From contig NZ_RXNS01000007.1 in NCBI RefSeq assembly GCF_003966155.1, forward strand, positions 1 to 64,000: 64,000 bases of DNA, given 5' to 3'. Positions 35,987-46,403 of this stretch are shown here, piece after piece. The translations under genes and the position numbers were made by a program. The notes beneath the pieces were generated by a model, which saw nothing but the letters and a program-made list of their open reading frames with translations, made no database searches and had not been told where the DNA came from. Position 1 is the first letter of the stretch; the number at the start of each line of letters is the position of its first letter. The stretch comes from Halomonas nitroreducens (GTDB lineage: Bacteria > Pseudomonadota > Gammaproteobacteria > Pseudomonadales > Halomonadaceae).

Positions 35987-36400
35987 ATGATCGATCAGCT
36001 CGATGCCGCCTTCAACTTCCACCAGCAGGCCCTGGGATTGCGCCAGGAACGCCAGAAGGTGCTGGCCAGCAATATTGCCAATGCCGACACGCCCGGCTAC
36101 AAGGCCCGCGACATGGACTTCGCCAGCGAGTTGCGCCATGCCGTGTCCCGGGGAGAATCCTCGCGGGGCGGGCTCGACCTGGCCCGGACCTCGGCCCGCC
36201 ACCTGGCCGGTCAGGGGCCCGCGGCGCCGGGCAGCGACCTGCTCTATCGGGTCCCGGCCCAGCCCAGCCTCGACGGCAACACCGTGGAGATGGATCGCGA
36301 ACGCAGCCAGTTCGCCGACAACTCGGTGCGTTACCAGGCGGCCCTCACCCTCCTCAACCGGCGCATTCAGGGCCTCAAGACGGCCATGCAACCCGAATAA
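35987..36400 (+). CDS. flgB: FlgB, flagellar proximal rod protein
   Basis: A 137-residue rod subunit. The conserved N-terminal motif [19 protein letters not shown] and C-terminal helix [15 protein letters not shown] are present. The ATG at 35987 gives the family start ([20 protein letters not shown]); the open frame upstream is intergenic. First gene of flgBCDEFGHIJ. Confidence 0.95.
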   Translation: MIDQLDAAFNFHQQALGLRQERQKVLASNIANADTPGYKARDMDFASELRHAVSRGESSRGGLDLARTSARHLAGQGPAAPGSDLLYRVPAQPSLDGNTVEMDRERSQFADNSVRYQAALTLLNRRIQGLKTAMQPE

Positions 36401-36415
36401 CCCAGGAGCGGCAGC

Positions 36416-36823
36416 ATGTCGATGTTTTCCGTGTTCGAAATCTCCGGCTCGGCCATGAGCGCCCAGTCGCAGCGCATGAACGTCACCGCCAGCAACCTGG
36501 CCAACGCCGACAGCGTGGCCGGTCCGGACGGCGAGGCCTACCGGGCCAAGCAGGTGATGTTCGAGAGTCGTGCCCGCTCACGGGAGGGCATCGGTGGCGT
36601 CGGGGTGCGCGAGGTGGTCGAGGACCCCTCGCCGCTGCGCCGGGAATACCGCCCCGAGCATCCGCTGGCCGATGAACAGGGCTACGTGAGCATGCCCAAC
36701 GTGGACCCCGTGGCCGAGATGACCAACATGATCTCCGCCTCGCGCTCCTATCAAGCCAATGTCGAGGTCATGAACACCAACAAACAGTTGATGCTCAAGA
36801 CCCTGACCCTGGGCGAGGGCTGA
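36416..36823 (+). CDS. flgC: FlgC, flagellar proximal rod protein
   Basis: A 135-residue rod subunit with the N-terminal [14 protein letters not shown] motif, [20 protein letters not shown] and the C-terminal [17 protein letters not shown] segment. It follows flgB by 15 bp and precedes flgD by 4 bp. Confidence 0.95.
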   Translation: MSMFSVFEISGSAMSAQSQRMNVTASNLANADSVAGPDGEAYRAKQVMFESRARSREGIGGVGVREVVEDPSPLRREYRPEHPLADEQGYVSMPNVDPVAEMTNMISASRSYQANVEVMNTNKQLMLKTLTLGEG

Positions 36824-36827
36824 TGCC

Positions 36828-37526
36828 ATGACCAACACCATCGATTCCGGGGTGATCAACACCCTCAACAGCGGCGGCGCCGGCAGCGGCGGCCTCAATG
36901 CCCGTCAGGCCGAGGACCTGCGCAACAACTTCATGACCCTCCTGGTGACCCAGCTGCAGAACCAGGATCCCCTCAAGCCGATGGACAACCATCAGACCAC
37001 CTCGCAGCTGGCTCAGATCAACACCGTCAGCGGCATCGAGAAGCTCAACGAGTCGCTGTCGGGGATCACCAGCCAGATCGATGCCGGCCAGGCACTCCAG
37101 GCCACCGGGCTGATCGGCAAGGGCGTGCTGGTGCCCGGGGAGCGGGTGCTGCTCAGCCAGGGCGAGGACGGCGAGGTCAGCACCACGCCCTTCGGCATCG
37201 AGCTGGACCAGCCCGCCGACAATGTCACCGTCACCATCAGTACCGGCGATGGCCAGGTGATCAACCGCTACGACGTCGGGCCGGTCCAGGCGGGGGTGGA
37301 GTCCTTCAGCTGGAACGGCGAGACCGGCGACGGCCAGGCGGCCGCGGACGGGGCCTACCGGGTGAGCATCGAGGCGACCCGCGAGGGCGAGCCGGTGCCG
37401 GTGCAGACCCTCAACTACGCCATGGTCGGCAGCGTCACCCCGCCCCCCGAGGGTGGCGAGGTGCAGCTGGACCTGGGGGCCGTCTATGGCCGGGTCGGGC
37501 TATCCGACATCAAGCAGATCCTCTGA
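36828..37526 (+). CDS. flgD: FlgD, hook-capping protein
   Basis: A 232-residue scaffold for hook assembly. The N-terminal export region contains FMTLLVTQLQNQDPLKPMDN, characteristic of FlgD; a FlgD Ig-like domain (SWNGETGDGQAAADGAYRVS) lies near residues 160-180. It is removed when the hook is complete. Confidence 0.95.
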   Translation: MTNTIDSGVINTLNSGGAGSGGLNARQAEDLRNNFMTLLVTQLQNQDPLKPMDNHQTTSQLAQINTVSGIEKLNESLSGITSQIDAGQALQATGLIGKGVLVPGERVLLSQGEDGEVSTTPFGIELDQPADNVTVTISTGDGQVINRYDVGPVQAGVESFSWNGETGDGQAAADGAYRVSIEATREGEPVPVQTLNYAMVGSVTPPPEGGEVQLDLGAVYGRVGLSDIKQIL

Positions 37527-37589
37527 CGCGGCGCACGGCGCCTTCGCCAGGGCTCATACCATCAACGTGGTCAGACGCAGGGTACCGAC

Positions 37590-38843
37590 ATGGGTTTTTC
37601 ACAAGCACTCAGCGGCCTCAACGCCGCCGCCTCCAGCCTCGATGTGCTGGGCAACAACATCGCCAACTCCCAGACCGTGGGCTACAAGGGCGCCAGCGCC
37701 CAGTTCGCCGACGTCTTCGCCGGCGCCACCGGCCTGGGCACCAAGGTGGCCAACGTCCTGCAGAACTTCGAGGACGGCAACATCGAGGCCACGGAGCGCA
37801 ACCTCGACCTGGCCATCAGCGGCCAGGGCTTCTACCGCTTCGAACAGGCCGGCGAGGTGGTCTACTCGCGCAACGGCCAGCTCTCCATGACCCCGGACGG
37901 CTACCTGGAGAACGCCCAGGGCGCCCGGATCATGGGCTATGGCATCAATGCCGCCGGTGCCGTCCAGCAGGGCGGCCAGCCCGAGGTGCTGCGGGTCCCC
38001 GCCGACGAGATGCCGGCCAGCGCCACCACCGACGTGGCCACCACCTTCAACCTGGACGCCCGCGAGGCGGCCGGCAGCGACCTCAGCCAGGCCACGGTGA
38101 CCTTGCCGGATGGCACCGAAGATACAGCGGAGTACCACTTCTCCAATAACTTCTCGGTATTCGATTCCCTGGGCAACTCCCGCAACGTCACCGTCTACTA
38201 CGAGAAGGCCGGCGCCAACGAGTGGAATGCGAGGGTGTCCTTGGATGGTTACTCCAACCCAGACAACGACTTCACGGTGACCTTCGACAACAACGGTCAG
38301 CTGGACACGATCACGGACAATCTGGGCAACCCGGTCAATGCGCCGACCATCGCGGTGGCCAATGACAACACGACACCGCTCGGCACCGGGCCCGCGGCGC
38401 TGTCCTTCGACCTCGACCTGGCCGGCTCGACCCAGTTCGGCAACACCTCGACCACCAGCTCGCTGACCCAGAACGGCTACACCTCCGGGGCCCTGGTGGG
38501 CATCAGCATCGAGAACGACGGCACCATCGTGCGCAACTACGCCAACGAGCAGTCGCGGCCGGCCGGCCAGATCGCCCTGGCCTTCTTCCGCAACCCGGAG
38601 GGGCTGACGCCCCAGGGCGACAACGCTTGGGCGGCCACCGGCGAATCCGGCCAGGAGCTGCTGGGCGAGCCCGGCACCGGGGTGCTGGGCACCGTCCAGT
38701 CCGGCGCCATCGAGACCTCCAACGTGGACCTGGCCAAGCAGCTGGTGGACATGATCGTCACCCAGCGCGCCTACCAGGCCAACTCCCAGACCATCAAGAC
38801 CCAGGACGAGGTCCTCCAGGCCTCGATCAACCTGAGTCGCTAA
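37590..38843 (+). CDS. flgE: FlgE, flagellar hook protein
   Basis: A 417-residue hook subunit. N-terminal MGFSQALSGLNAAASSLDVL and NNIANSQTVGYKGASAQFAD and C-terminal SNVDLAKQLVDMIVTQRAYQ are standard. The central D2 region is Asn/Thr/Asp-rich. The 63-bp gap from flgD shows no clear promoter. Confidence 0.96.
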   Translation: MGFSQALSGLNAAASSLDVLGNNIANSQTVGYKGASAQFADVFAGATGLGTKVANVLQNFEDGNIEATERNLDLAISGQGFYRFEQAGEVVYSRNGQLSMTPDGYLENAQGARIMGYGINAAGAVQQGGQPEVLRVPADEMPASATTDVATTFNLDAREAAGSDLSQATVTLPDGTEDTAEYHFSNNFSVFDSLGNSRNVTVYYEKAGANEWNARVSLDGYSNPDNDFTVTFDNNGQLDTITDNLGNPVNAPTIAVANDNTTPLGTGPAALSFDLDLAGSTQFGNTSTTSSLTQNGYTSGALVGISIENDGTIVRNYANEQSRPAGQIALAFFRNPEGLTPQGDNAWAATGESGQELLGEPGTGVLGTVQSGAIETSNVDLAKQLVDMIVTQRAYQANSQTIKTQDEVLQASINLSR

Positions 38844-38858
38844 TCCGGGGGGCGCTAG

Positions 38859-39614
38859 ATGGATCGCATCCTCTATACCGCCATGAGCGGGGCGCGGCAG
38901 AGCATGGAGCAGCAGGCGGTGGTCAGCCACAACCTGTCGAACGTCTCCACCACCGGCTTCCGGGCCCAGCTGCACGCCATGCGGGCCGTGCCGGTGCAGG
39001 GCGACGGCGCCCTGCCCACCCGGGTCTCGGTGGCTGCCTCGACGCCGGGGGCGGATTTCGCCCCGGGGCCCATGAACCGCACCGGCCGCGCCCTGGACGT
39101 GGCGCTGCAAGGCGATGCCTGGCTCGCCGTCCAGGCCGCGGATGGCAGCGAGGCCTATACCCGGCGCGGTGACCTCCAGGTGGATGGCGACGGCCTGCTG
39201 CGCAGCGCCGGGCGGCCGGTGCTCGGCGAGGGCGGACCCATCCAGGTGCCGCTAGGCGCCCAGCTGTCGGTGGGCAGCGACGGCACCCTGAGTGCCATCG
39301 CTCAGGGACAGGGCGCCGATGCCCTGGTGGCCGTGGGCCGCCTCAAGCTGGTCACGCCGGACGAGGCGGGACTGGCCCGCGGCGATGACGGCCTCTTCCG
39401 GGCCCCGCCCGGGGCCGAGGGCGCCCCGGCGGCGCTGCCTGCCGACGAGGACGCCCGGCTGGTCAGCGGTGCCCTGGAGGGCAGCAACGTCAGCGCCGTG
39501 GAGGCCATGGTGTCGATGATCGACGTGGCGCGTCGCTACGAGATGCAGACCAAGGTCATCAGCACCGCCGACGAGAACGCCCAGCGCGCCAACCGCCTGC
39601 TCTCCATGAGCTGA
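38859..39614 (+). CDS. flgF: FlgF, flagellar proximal rod protein
   Basis: A 251-residue rod protein starting [20 protein letters not shown], with [20 protein letters not shown] and the C-terminal [20 protein letters not shown]. Same operon, 15 bp after flgE. Confidence 0.95.
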   Translation: MDRILYTAMSGARQSMEQQAVVSHNLSNVSTTGFRAQLHAMRAVPVQGDGALPTRVSVAASTPGADFAPGPMNRTGRALDVALQGDAWLAVQAADGSEAYTRRGDLQVDGDGLLRSAGRPVLGEGGPIQVPLGAQLSVGSDGTLSAIAQGQGADALVAVGRLKLVTPDEAGLARGDDGLFRAPPGAEGAPAALPADEDARLVSGALEGSNVSAVEAMVSMIDVARRYEMQTKVISTADENAQRANRLLSMS

Positions 39615-39640
39615 GACGCCGCGAACACGAGGAACCCAAG

Positions 39641-40423
39641 ATGATCAAGTCACTGTGGACGGCCAAGACCGGCCTGGAGTCCCAGCAGGTCAAGCTGGAC
39701 GTGATCTCCAACAACCTGGCCAACGTCAACACCAACGGCTTCAAGCAGTCCCGGGCGGTGTTCGAGGACCTGCTCTACCAGAACCTGCGTCAGCCCGGTG
39801 CCCAGAACGATGTCCAGAACCGTCTGCCCTCGGGCATGCAGGTCGGCACCGGGGTGCGCCCGGTGGCCACCGAGCGGCTGCATACCCAGGGCGGGCTGGA
39901 AAACACCGGCAACTCCCGGGACCTGGCCATCAACGGCAACGGCTTCTTCCAGGTGATGATGCCGGACGGGACCACCGGCTACACCCGCGATGGCAGCTTC
40001 CAGCTGGATGCCAACGGCCAGATGGTCACCGCCAACGGCTATCCCCTGGAGCCCGCCATCATCATCCCCGAGAACGCCCTGTCGGTGAGCATCGGCGAGG
40101 ACGGCATCGTCTCGGTGCGCCAACCGGGCGACAGCCAGACCAACGAGGTGGGCCAGATCACCATCTCCACCTTCGTCAACCCGACCGGGCTGGAGAGCAT
40201 CGGCGGCAACCTCTACACCGAGACGACCGCCTCCGGGCCCCGCAACGAGGGCATACCTGGCATGAACGGCGCGGGCCGCCTCTCCCAGGGCTATGTCGAG
40301 ACCTCCAACGTCAACGTGGTCGAGGAGATGGTCAGCATGATCCAGACCCAGCGGGCCTACGAGATCAACAGCAAGGCCGTCAAGACCAGCGACGAGATGC
40401 TGGCGCGCCTGGCCCAGCTGTGA
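39641..40423 (+). CDS. flgG: FlgG, flagellar distal rod protein
   Basis: A 260-residue rod protein starting [20 protein letters not shown], with [20 protein letters not shown], a 'Q-N' specific stretch ([19 protein letters not shown]) and C-terminal [20 protein letters not shown]. Length is typical. Confidence 0.96.
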   Translation: MIKSLWTAKTGLESQQVKLDVISNNLANVNTNGFKQSRAVFEDLLYQNLRQPGAQNDVQNRLPSGMQVGTGVRPVATERLHTQGGLENTGNSRDLAINGNGFFQVMMPDGTTGYTRDGSFQLDANGQMVTANGYPLEPAIIIPENALSVSIGEDGIVSVRQPGDSQTNEVGQITISTFVNPTGLESIGGNLYTETTASGPRNEGIPGMNGAGRLSQGYVETSNVNVVEEMVSMIQTQRAYEINSKAVKTSDEMLARLAQL

Positions 40424-40451
40424 CGATGGCGGCCAACAGGGGGGAGCGGGC

Positions 40452-41141
40452 ATGAGGCTCGGCATTCTCGGCACGCGCGGGATCTGGGTCGGGCTGGGCC
40501 TGCTGCTGCTGCTCGGTGGCTGCGCGCAGGTGCCGCATGCCTCCGTGGTCGGCGAGCAGGAGCAGATCAGCATTCCGGACCGGCCGGCCCCGCGGGCCAA
40601 CGGCTCCATCTACCAGGCCCACCGGGGTTACCAGCCGCTGTTCGAGGACCGGCGACCGCGCATGGTGGGCGATATCCTGACCATCGTGCTGGACGAGGAG
40701 GTCAGCGCCAGCAAGAACGCCCGCTCCAACGCCGACCGCAACGGCTCCGCCGGCCTGGAGTTCGAGCAGCAGGCCGATGCCCTGGAGCAGCTGGCCGACC
40801 TCGGCTTCGAGATCTCCGCCTCGGGGGAGAGCGACTTCGAGGGCGGCGGGGGCTCCGAGGCCAACAATTCCTTCACCGGCACCATCACCGTCTCGGTGGT
40901 GGAGGTCATGAACAACGGCAACCTGCGGGTGCGTGGCGAGAAGCAGATCGCCATCAACCAGGGCACCGAGTTCATCCGCTTCGCCGGCGTGGTCAATCCG
41001 CGCACCATCACCGGCCAGAACACCGTGCCCTCGACCTCGGTGGCCGATGCCCGGATCGAGTATGTCGGCAATGGCTACATCAACGAGGCGCAGCACATGG
41101 GCTGGCTGCAACGCTTCTTCCTCAATGTCTCGCCCTTCTGA
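40452..41141 (+). CDS. flgH: FlgH, flagellar L-ring lipoprotein
   Basis: A 229-residue outer-membrane lipoprotein. The lipobox is LLLLGGC (Cys about residue 20). [39 protein letters not shown] and the C-terminal [12 protein letters not shown] are standard. Confidence 0.95.
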   Translation: MRLGILGTRGIWVGLGLLLLLGGCAQVPHASVVGEQEQISIPDRPAPRANGSIYQAHRGYQPLFEDRRPRMVGDILTIVLDEEVSASKNARSNADRNGSAGLEFEQQADALEQLADLGFEISASGESDFEGGGGSEANNSFTGTITVSVVEVMNNGNLRVRGEKQIAINQGTEFIRFAGVVNPRTITGQNTVPSTSVADARIEYVGNGYINEAQHMGWLQRFFLNVSPF

Positions 41142-41151
41142 TGGTGAACGC

Positions 41152-42291
41152 ATGCATCCCGGCACTGTCCCCCTGATCTCCCGTCCCGGCACGCTGGCGG
41201 CCCGGCTGCTGGTCCTGGCCCTATGCTGCCTGGCCGCGCTCCCGGCCCAGGCCGAACGCCTGCGCGAACTCGGCGGCTTCGCCGGGGTTCGCGACAACGC
41301 CCTGGTCGGCTACGGCCTGGTGGTGGGCCTGGACGGCACCGGCGACCAGACCATGCAGGCGCCGTTCACCGGCCAGAGCCTGACCAACATGCTCTCCCAG
41401 CTGGGCATCACCGTGCCCCCCGGCACCAACATGCAGCTGCGCAACGTCGCCGCGGTGATGGTCACTGCCGACCTGCCGCCCTTCGCCCGGCCCGGGCAGC
41501 GCCTCGACGTGGTGGTGTCCTCGGTGGGCAACGCCGACAGCCTGCGCGGCGGCACCCTGCTGATGACGCCCCTCAAGGGAGCCGACGGCGACACCTATGC
41601 CATCGCCCAGGGCAACCTGCTGGTGGCGGGGGCGGGGGCCTCCGCCGGGGGCACCAGCGTGCAGGTCAACCAGCAGGCCGGCGGGCGCATCAGCGGCGGG
41701 GCCACCGTGGAGCGCGAGGTGCCGCTGGCCCTGGGGGCCAATGGTGGCCTGCTCGAGCTGCAGCTCGACAGCAGCGACTTCGGCACCGCCCAGCGGGTGG
41801 TCAGCGCCATCAACCGGGAGTTCGGTCGCACTGTGGCCGCCGCCCAGAATGGCCGGGTGATCGCCCTGGACGGCCCCCGGGACGCCAATGCCCGGGTCAA
41901 CTTCATGGCCCGGGTCGAGAACATCGAGGTCACGCCCCCCGAGGCGCCGGCGCGGGTGGTGCTGAACTCCCGTACCGGCTCCATCGTGCTCAACGGCGCC
42001 GTCACCCTGCGCCAGGCGGCGGTGGCCCACGGCAACCTGTCGATCGTCATCGACAGCGAGTTCGGCGTCAGCCAGCCCAACCCCTTCACCGACGGCGAGA
42101 CCGTGGTGGTGCGGGACACCGAGATCAGCATCGAGCAGCAGCCCGGCACCCTCAAGGTCGTGGAAGGTGCCGACCTGCTCGAGGTGGTGGATGCCCTCAA
42201 CTCCCTCGGGGCCACGCCCAATGACCTGATGTCGATCCTCGAGGCCCTCAAGGCGGCGGGCTCGCTGCGCGCCGAGCTGGAGATCATCTGA
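41152..42291 (+). CDS. flgI: FlgI, flagellar P-ring protein
   Basis: A 379-residue periplasmic ring protein with a signal peptide ([19 protein letters not shown]). The family start [20 protein letters not shown] and [20 protein letters not shown] follow. The ATG at 41152 is chosen; the open frame runs back inside flgH. It overlaps flgJ by one base (TGATG). Confidence 0.96.
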   Translation: MHPGTVPLISRPGTLAARLLVLALCCLAALPAQAERLRELGGFAGVRDNALVGYGLVVGLDGTGDQTMQAPFTGQSLTNMLSQLGITVPPGTNMQLRNVAAVMVTADLPPFARPGQRLDVVVSSVGNADSLRGGTLLMTPLKGADGDTYAIAQGNLLVAGAGASAGGTSVQVNQQAGGRISGGATVEREVPLALGANGGLLELQLDSSDFGTAQRVVSAINREFGRTVAAAQNGRVIALDGPRDANARVNFMARVENIEVTPPEAPARVVLNSRTGSIVLNGAVTLRQAAVAHGNLSIVIDSEFGVSQPNPFTDGETVVVRDTEISIEQQPGTLKVVEGADLLEVVDALNSLGATPNDLMSILEALKAAGSLRAELEII

Positions 42292-43310
42292 TGAGCCTGG
42301 ACACTCCCGATCCCATGAGCGCCCAGTTCGCCCTCGACGTCCAGGGCCTCGAGCGCCTCAAGCACAGTACCCGCCCGGGCGAGGGCCTGGACGCCGCGGC
42401 CAAGCAGTTCGAGGCGCTGTTCGTGCAGATGATGATGAAGAGCATGCGCGACGCCGTGCCGTCCTCTGGCCTGCTCGATTCCCGCCAGACCGAGTTCTAC
42501 CAGGAGCTGCTCGACAAGCAGTGGTCCCAGGGCATCGCCGAGCGCGGCATGGGCCTGGCCGAGCGCCTGGTGGCGCAGCTCGACGGGCGGGGCGGGCACG
42601 CCCGGGAGGCTCGAGCCCGCGAGATCGAGGCGCTGATCGCCGGCATTCCCCGGGGCACGCCGCGTCCCCTGGAGAATGCCCTGCGCCCGGCGGACGCACC
42701 CGGGATCGGTGAGGTGCCGATGCCGGCCTCCTTCCTCGACGAGCTGCAGGCGACCGCCGGGGCGGTCCCCACGGCCGAGGCCGTGCCACGGGCCAGCGCT
42801 CCGCCTCGCGAGGCCCCCGCCCACGTGCGGGACTTCCTCGACCGCCTGGCCGGGCCGGCCCGGGCGGCCAGCCGCGCCTCCGGCGTGCCGGCCGAGCTGA
42901 TCCTGGCCCAGGCGGCACTGGAGACCGGCTGGGGCCGCCACGAGATCGCCACCGCCGACGGCGGCAACAGCCACAACCTCTTCGGCATCAAGGCCGGCAG
43001 CGCCTGGCAGGGCGAGACCACCGAGATCCTCACCCACGAGGTCGTCGACGGCCGGCGCCAGGCCGTGCGCGACCGCTTCCGGGTCTACGGCTCCTTCGAG
43101 GAGGCCTTCACCGACTATGCCCGGCTGATCGGCGGCAACCCCCGCTATGCCGGGGTGGTCGCGGCGGACAGCGCCGACCAGGCCGCCCGGGCCCTGCAGC
43201 AGGGCGGCTATGCCACCGACCCGGCCTACGCCGACAAGCTGATCGCGGTGATGGACACCCTGGGGCCATTGCCGGATGGCAGCCTGCTGGCCGACGCCCG
43301 GCCCCGTTGA
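42291..43310 (+). CDS. flgJ: FlgJ, rod cap and peptidoglycan hydrolase
   Basis: A 339-residue two-domain protein. The N-terminal rod-cap domain (AAKQFEALFVQMMMKSMRDA, about residues 38-57) is joined by a Pro/Ala-rich linker to a glucosaminidase domain (PAELILAQAALETGWGRHEI, NLFGIKAGSAWQG) with the likely catalytic Glu in ALETGWG. It opens the cell wall for rod passage. Confidence 0.95.
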   Translation: MSLDTPDPMSAQFALDVQGLERLKHSTRPGEGLDAAAKQFEALFVQMMMKSMRDAVPSSGLLDSRQTEFYQELLDKQWSQGIAERGMGLAERLVAQLDGRGGHAREARAREIEALIAGIPRGTPRPLENALRPADAPGIGEVPMPASFLDELQATAGAVPTAEAVPRASAPPREAPAHVRDFLDRLAGPARAASRASGVPAELILAQAALETGWGRHEIATADGGNSHNLFGIKAGSAWQGETTEILTHEVVDGRRQAVRDRFRVYGSFEEAFTDYARLIGGNPRYAGVVAADSADQAARALQQGGYATDPAYADKLIAVMDTLGPLPDGSLLADARPR

Positions 43311-43337
43311 ATCACGCCGATCAGCGCATTCCGGCCC

Positions 43338-43364
43338 TCAAGTCCCGGGCGTCGCGGCCGATAA
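43338..43364 (+). promoter_or_regulatory. Sigma-28 (FliA) promoter of flgKL
   Basis: TCAAGTCC-N11-GCCGATAA: the -10 is a perfect match to the FliA consensus and the spacer is exact. It lies 28 bp before the flgK start, so flgKL is a late transcription unit separate from flgB-J. Confidence 0.88.
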
Positions 43365-43392
43365 CCCTGGCATCGGATAAGGAAAACCCGTC

Positions 43393-45360
43393 ATGAGCAT
43401 CTTCTCCACGGGGCTCAGTGGCCTGAATGCCGCGCAGAACGCCCTGAGCACCACCAGCAACAACATCAGCAATGTCTTCACGCCGGGCTACAACCGCGAG
43501 GTGGCCCTGCTCGGCGAGAGCTCGACCGGCCAGGGCGGGGTGCAGGTCGAGGACGTGCAACGCCAGTTCAACCAGTACATCGCCTCCCAGTTGAACGCGG
43601 CCACCAGCAAGACCGGCGCCCTGGAGGCCTACCGCAACCAGGTGGAGCAGATCGACAGCCTGCTGGCCGACCGCGAGGCCGGCCTGGCGCCGCTGATGCA
43701 GACCTTCTTCTCGTCGCTGGAGGACCTGGCCAGTGCCCCGTCCGACCCGGCTGCCCGCCAGGGCGTGCTGGGCACGGCGGATACCCTGAGCGCCCAGTTC
43801 CGCTCCTTCGACGGCTACCTGCAGGACATGCAGGAGGGCATCAACGGCCAGCTGCGCGACGAGATCACCCAGATCAACAACAGCACCGAGCAGCTGGCCG
43901 GCATCAATCGCGAGATCGCCCTGGCCCGGGCCCGCAACGGCGAGGCCCCCAACGGCCTGCTCAACCAGCGTGACCAGCTGGTCCACGAGCTGAGCGAGCG
44001 GCTGGACCTGCGGCTCGACGTCCAGGACGGCAAGGCCTACAACATCAGCCTGCCCAACGGCCAGCCGCTGGTGCTCGGCGATCGCCAGTTCAAGCTGGCG
44101 GCCATGGACGCGCCCAACGACCCCCAGCGCACGGTGCTCGGCTACCGGGATGCCTCCGGCAACCTCCAGGCCCTGGACGAGGAGGCCGTGACGGGGGGCA
44201 CCCTGGGCGGGCTGATGACCTTCCGCGCCGAGACCCTGGACAAGACCCAGAACCAGATCGGCCAGATGGCGGTGTCCCTGGCCGTGGCCTTTAACCAGCA
44301 ACATGCCAACGGGGTGGACCTGGATGACGAGCAGGGTGGTGACTTCTTCACCATCGGCCAGCCGCGCAGCTTCTCCGACGATGGCAACGCCGGTAGCGCT
44401 CAGATCACCGATGCCACCTTCGATGCCGCCAATATCGATCGGCTAAAGGCAACCGACTATACGGTGCGGGTTACCAATGGTCCGGTGACGGGCGCCGGTG
44501 ATTTCGAGGTGATCCGCAAGGACAACGGCGAGGCCCTGGACAGTGCCGATATCGATTTCGATGCCACCGACGGCAAGCTGAGCTTCGGTGGGGTGACTTT
44601 GACCTTCGACGACGCCAGCAACCTGGCCGCCGAGGACCGTTTCGAGGTTCAGCCGGTGCGGCGTGCCGCGGCCGAACTGGCGGGGGCAATCAGCGATATG
44701 GACAAGATCGCCGCGGGCGCACTGTTTACGACCGGCGGTGACATGGCGGTTGAGAAGGTCCAGGCCCATGGGGGAGCGTTTCAGGATAGCGCCAGGTACG
44801 ACCTTGAGCTTGCCGATGATGGAGTGCTGACCTTTACCGGCAACGTTCCCGGTCAGGTGGAAGTCAATGGGGAGGTTCGCAACGTCGCCGGCAGCGGCGA
44901 GGTGCGGGACACAGCGGATTCTGCGGCTGCCATTCTAAAGGCTGGGGATGTGGTGACGGTCGACGGCGTGAGCTTCATGATCGGCGATCTGCCGGGGGAC
45001 GGTAAGACTTCGAGCTTGATCCTCGAGAAGGATGTGGCGGGAAGCGGTGACAACCGCAATGCTCTGGCCCTGCAGGACCTGCAGCAGTCCAGCGTGGTCT
45101 CGGGCACGGCCTCGCTGAGCCAGGCTTATGGTGCCATGGTCAGCGACGTGGGCAACCGGACCAATATCGTCCAGGTCAACCTGCAGGCCCAGCAGGGGCT
45201 CAGCGAGCAGCTGCGTGCCGCCCAGCAGGCCGAGTCCGGCGTCAATCTCGACGAGGAGGCGGCCAACCTGATCCGTTTCCAGCAGTACTACCAGGCCAAC
45301 GCCAAGGTCATCGAGGCCGGCACCAAGGTCATCGACACCGTGCTCGGCCTGCGCGGCTGA
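43393..45360 (+). CDS. flgK: FlgK, hook-filament junction protein 1
   Basis: A 655-residue junction protein. Conserved ends: STGLSGLNAAQNALSTTSNN, ISNVFTPGYNREVALLGES, and C-terminal ANLIRFQQYYQANAKVIEAG. The central part (about residues 310-560, DNA 44.3-45.05 kb) is less GC-rich than the ends and looks like a variable, surface-exposed domain. Confidence 0.95.
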   Translation: MSIFSTGLSGLNAAQNALSTTSNNISNVFTPGYNREVALLGESSTGQGGVQVEDVQRQFNQYIASQLNAATSKTGALEAYRNQVEQIDSLLADREAGLAPLMQTFFSSLEDLASAPSDPAARQGVLGTADTLSAQFRSFDGYLQDMQEGINGQLRDEITQINNSTEQLAGINREIALARARNGEAPNGLLNQRDQLVHELSERLDLRLDVQDGKAYNISLPNGQPLVLGDRQFKLAAMDAPNDPQRTVLGYRDASGNLQALDEEAVTGGTLGGLMTFRAETLDKTQNQIGQMAVSLAVAFNQQHANGVDLDDEQGGDFFTIGQPRSFSDDGNAGSAQITDATFDAANIDRLKATDYTVRVTNGPVTGAGDFEVIRKDNGEALDSADIDFDATDGKLSFGGVTLTFDDASNLAAEDRFEVQPVRRAAAELAGAISDMDKIAAGALFTTGGDMAVEKVQAHGGAFQDSARYDLELADDGVLTFTGNVPGQVEVNGEVRNVAGSGEVRDTADSAAAILKAGDVVTVDGVSFMIGDLPGDGKTSSLILEKDVAGSGDNRNALALQDLQQSSVVSGTASLSQAYGAMVSDVGNRTNIVQVNLQAQQGLSEQLRAAQQAESGVNLDEEAANLIRFQQYYQANAKVIEAGTKVIDTVLGLRG

Positions 45361-45380
45361 TCCCAGGGAGATCCGACACG

Positions 45381-46313
45381 ATGCGCATCAGCACCGTCAC
45401 CATGTTCGAGCAGAGCGTCACCTCCCTGAACCGGCAGCAGGGCGACTTCCTCAAGGTCAGCCAGCAGATCGCCAGCGGTCGCCGGGTGGTCAATCCCTCC
45501 GACGACCCCCAGGCGGCCTCCCGGGCCGTGGGTGTCGACCAGGCCAAGGCGGTCACCCAGCAGTATGCCGATTCCCGGGTCAGCGCCCGCAACTCTCTCT
45601 CCCAGAGCGAGAGCGTGCTCAACAGCGTCAGCGACGCCGTGACCCGCGCCAAGACGCTGCTTATTCAGGCGTCCAATGACACTTTGAGCGATGCCGATCG
45701 GCAGTCGGTGGCCTTTGAACTGCGCGGCGTCTACGAGACCCTGCTTGGCCAGGCCAATGCCACCGACGGCAATGGCCGCTACCTGTTCGGCGGCTACAAG
45801 GATGATAGCGAGCCCTTCGTCAAGAGCCCTACCGACGGTAAGGTCGAGTACAGGGGAGATGAAAACATTCGCAGGCAGCACATCGATTCCGCACGCACGA
45901 TGAAAGTCACCGAGAATGGCAAGACGATTTTTCAAATCCAGCCTGGTGGCGACGCAGAGGGCTTGTTTACCACGCTAGAGAACTCGATCAGCGTGCTGGA
46001 GACACCGGCGGAGACCGATGCCGACAAGGCGGAGTTGAGAGATACTCTCAGCACCTCGATGAACGAACTGGACGATAGCTTGGATAACGTTCTGACCGTG
46101 CGTGCTTCCATGGGCGCGCGGCTCAATGAGCTGGATGTGGTCGACGCGGTGGGCGGCAACCGCATGCTCAACTACGAGCAGACCCTCTCCGACCTGGTCG
46201 ACCTCGACTATGCCGAGGCGATCTCCGAGTACAGCCTCCGCCAGGTGGGCATGCAGGCCTCCCAGAAGGCCTTTGCCGACCTCAAGGGCATGTCGCTCTT
46301 CCAGTACCTCTGA
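45381..46313 (+). CDS. flgL: FlgL, hook-filament junction protein 2
   Basis: A 310-residue flagellin-like junction protein: MRISTVTMFEQSVTSLNRQQ, SGRRVVNPSDDPQAASRAVG and C-terminal YAEAISEYSLRQVGMQASQK. As in flgK, the middle has less GC-rich codons. Last gene of the plus-strand run, followed by a terminator. Confidence 0.94.
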   Translation: MRISTVTMFEQSVTSLNRQQGDFLKVSQQIASGRRVVNPSDDPQAASRAVGVDQAKAVTQQYADSRVSARNSLSQSESVLNSVSDAVTRAKTLLIQASNDTLSDADRQSVAFELRGVYETLLGQANATDGNGRYLFGGYKDDSEPFVKSPTDGKVEYRGDENIRRQHIDSARTMKVTENGKTIFQIQPGGDAEGLFTTLENSISVLETPAETDADKAELRDTLSTSMNELDDSLDNVLTVRASMGARLNELDVVDAVGGNRMLNYEQTLSDLVDLDYAEAISEYSLRQVGMQASQKAFADLKGMSLFQYL

Positions 46314-46326
46314 GGCTAGCCCTGCC

Positions 46327-46390
46327 GGCCATGACCCTGGCGTCATGGCCCGATTTTGCCGCCCGGCCTTCCCGACTGGGCGGCCTTTTT
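46327..46390 (+). terminator. Terminator after flgL
   Basis: A stem GCCGCCC/GGGCGGC (46358-46364 with 46378-46384) runs into CCTTTTT. Just upstream a perfect 9-bp hairpin, GGCCATGAC/GTCATGGCC (46327-46335 with 46342-46350), adds structure. It separates the convergent flgL and fliR. Confidence 0.75.
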
Positions 46391-46403
46391 GTGGGACGGC
46401 GGA

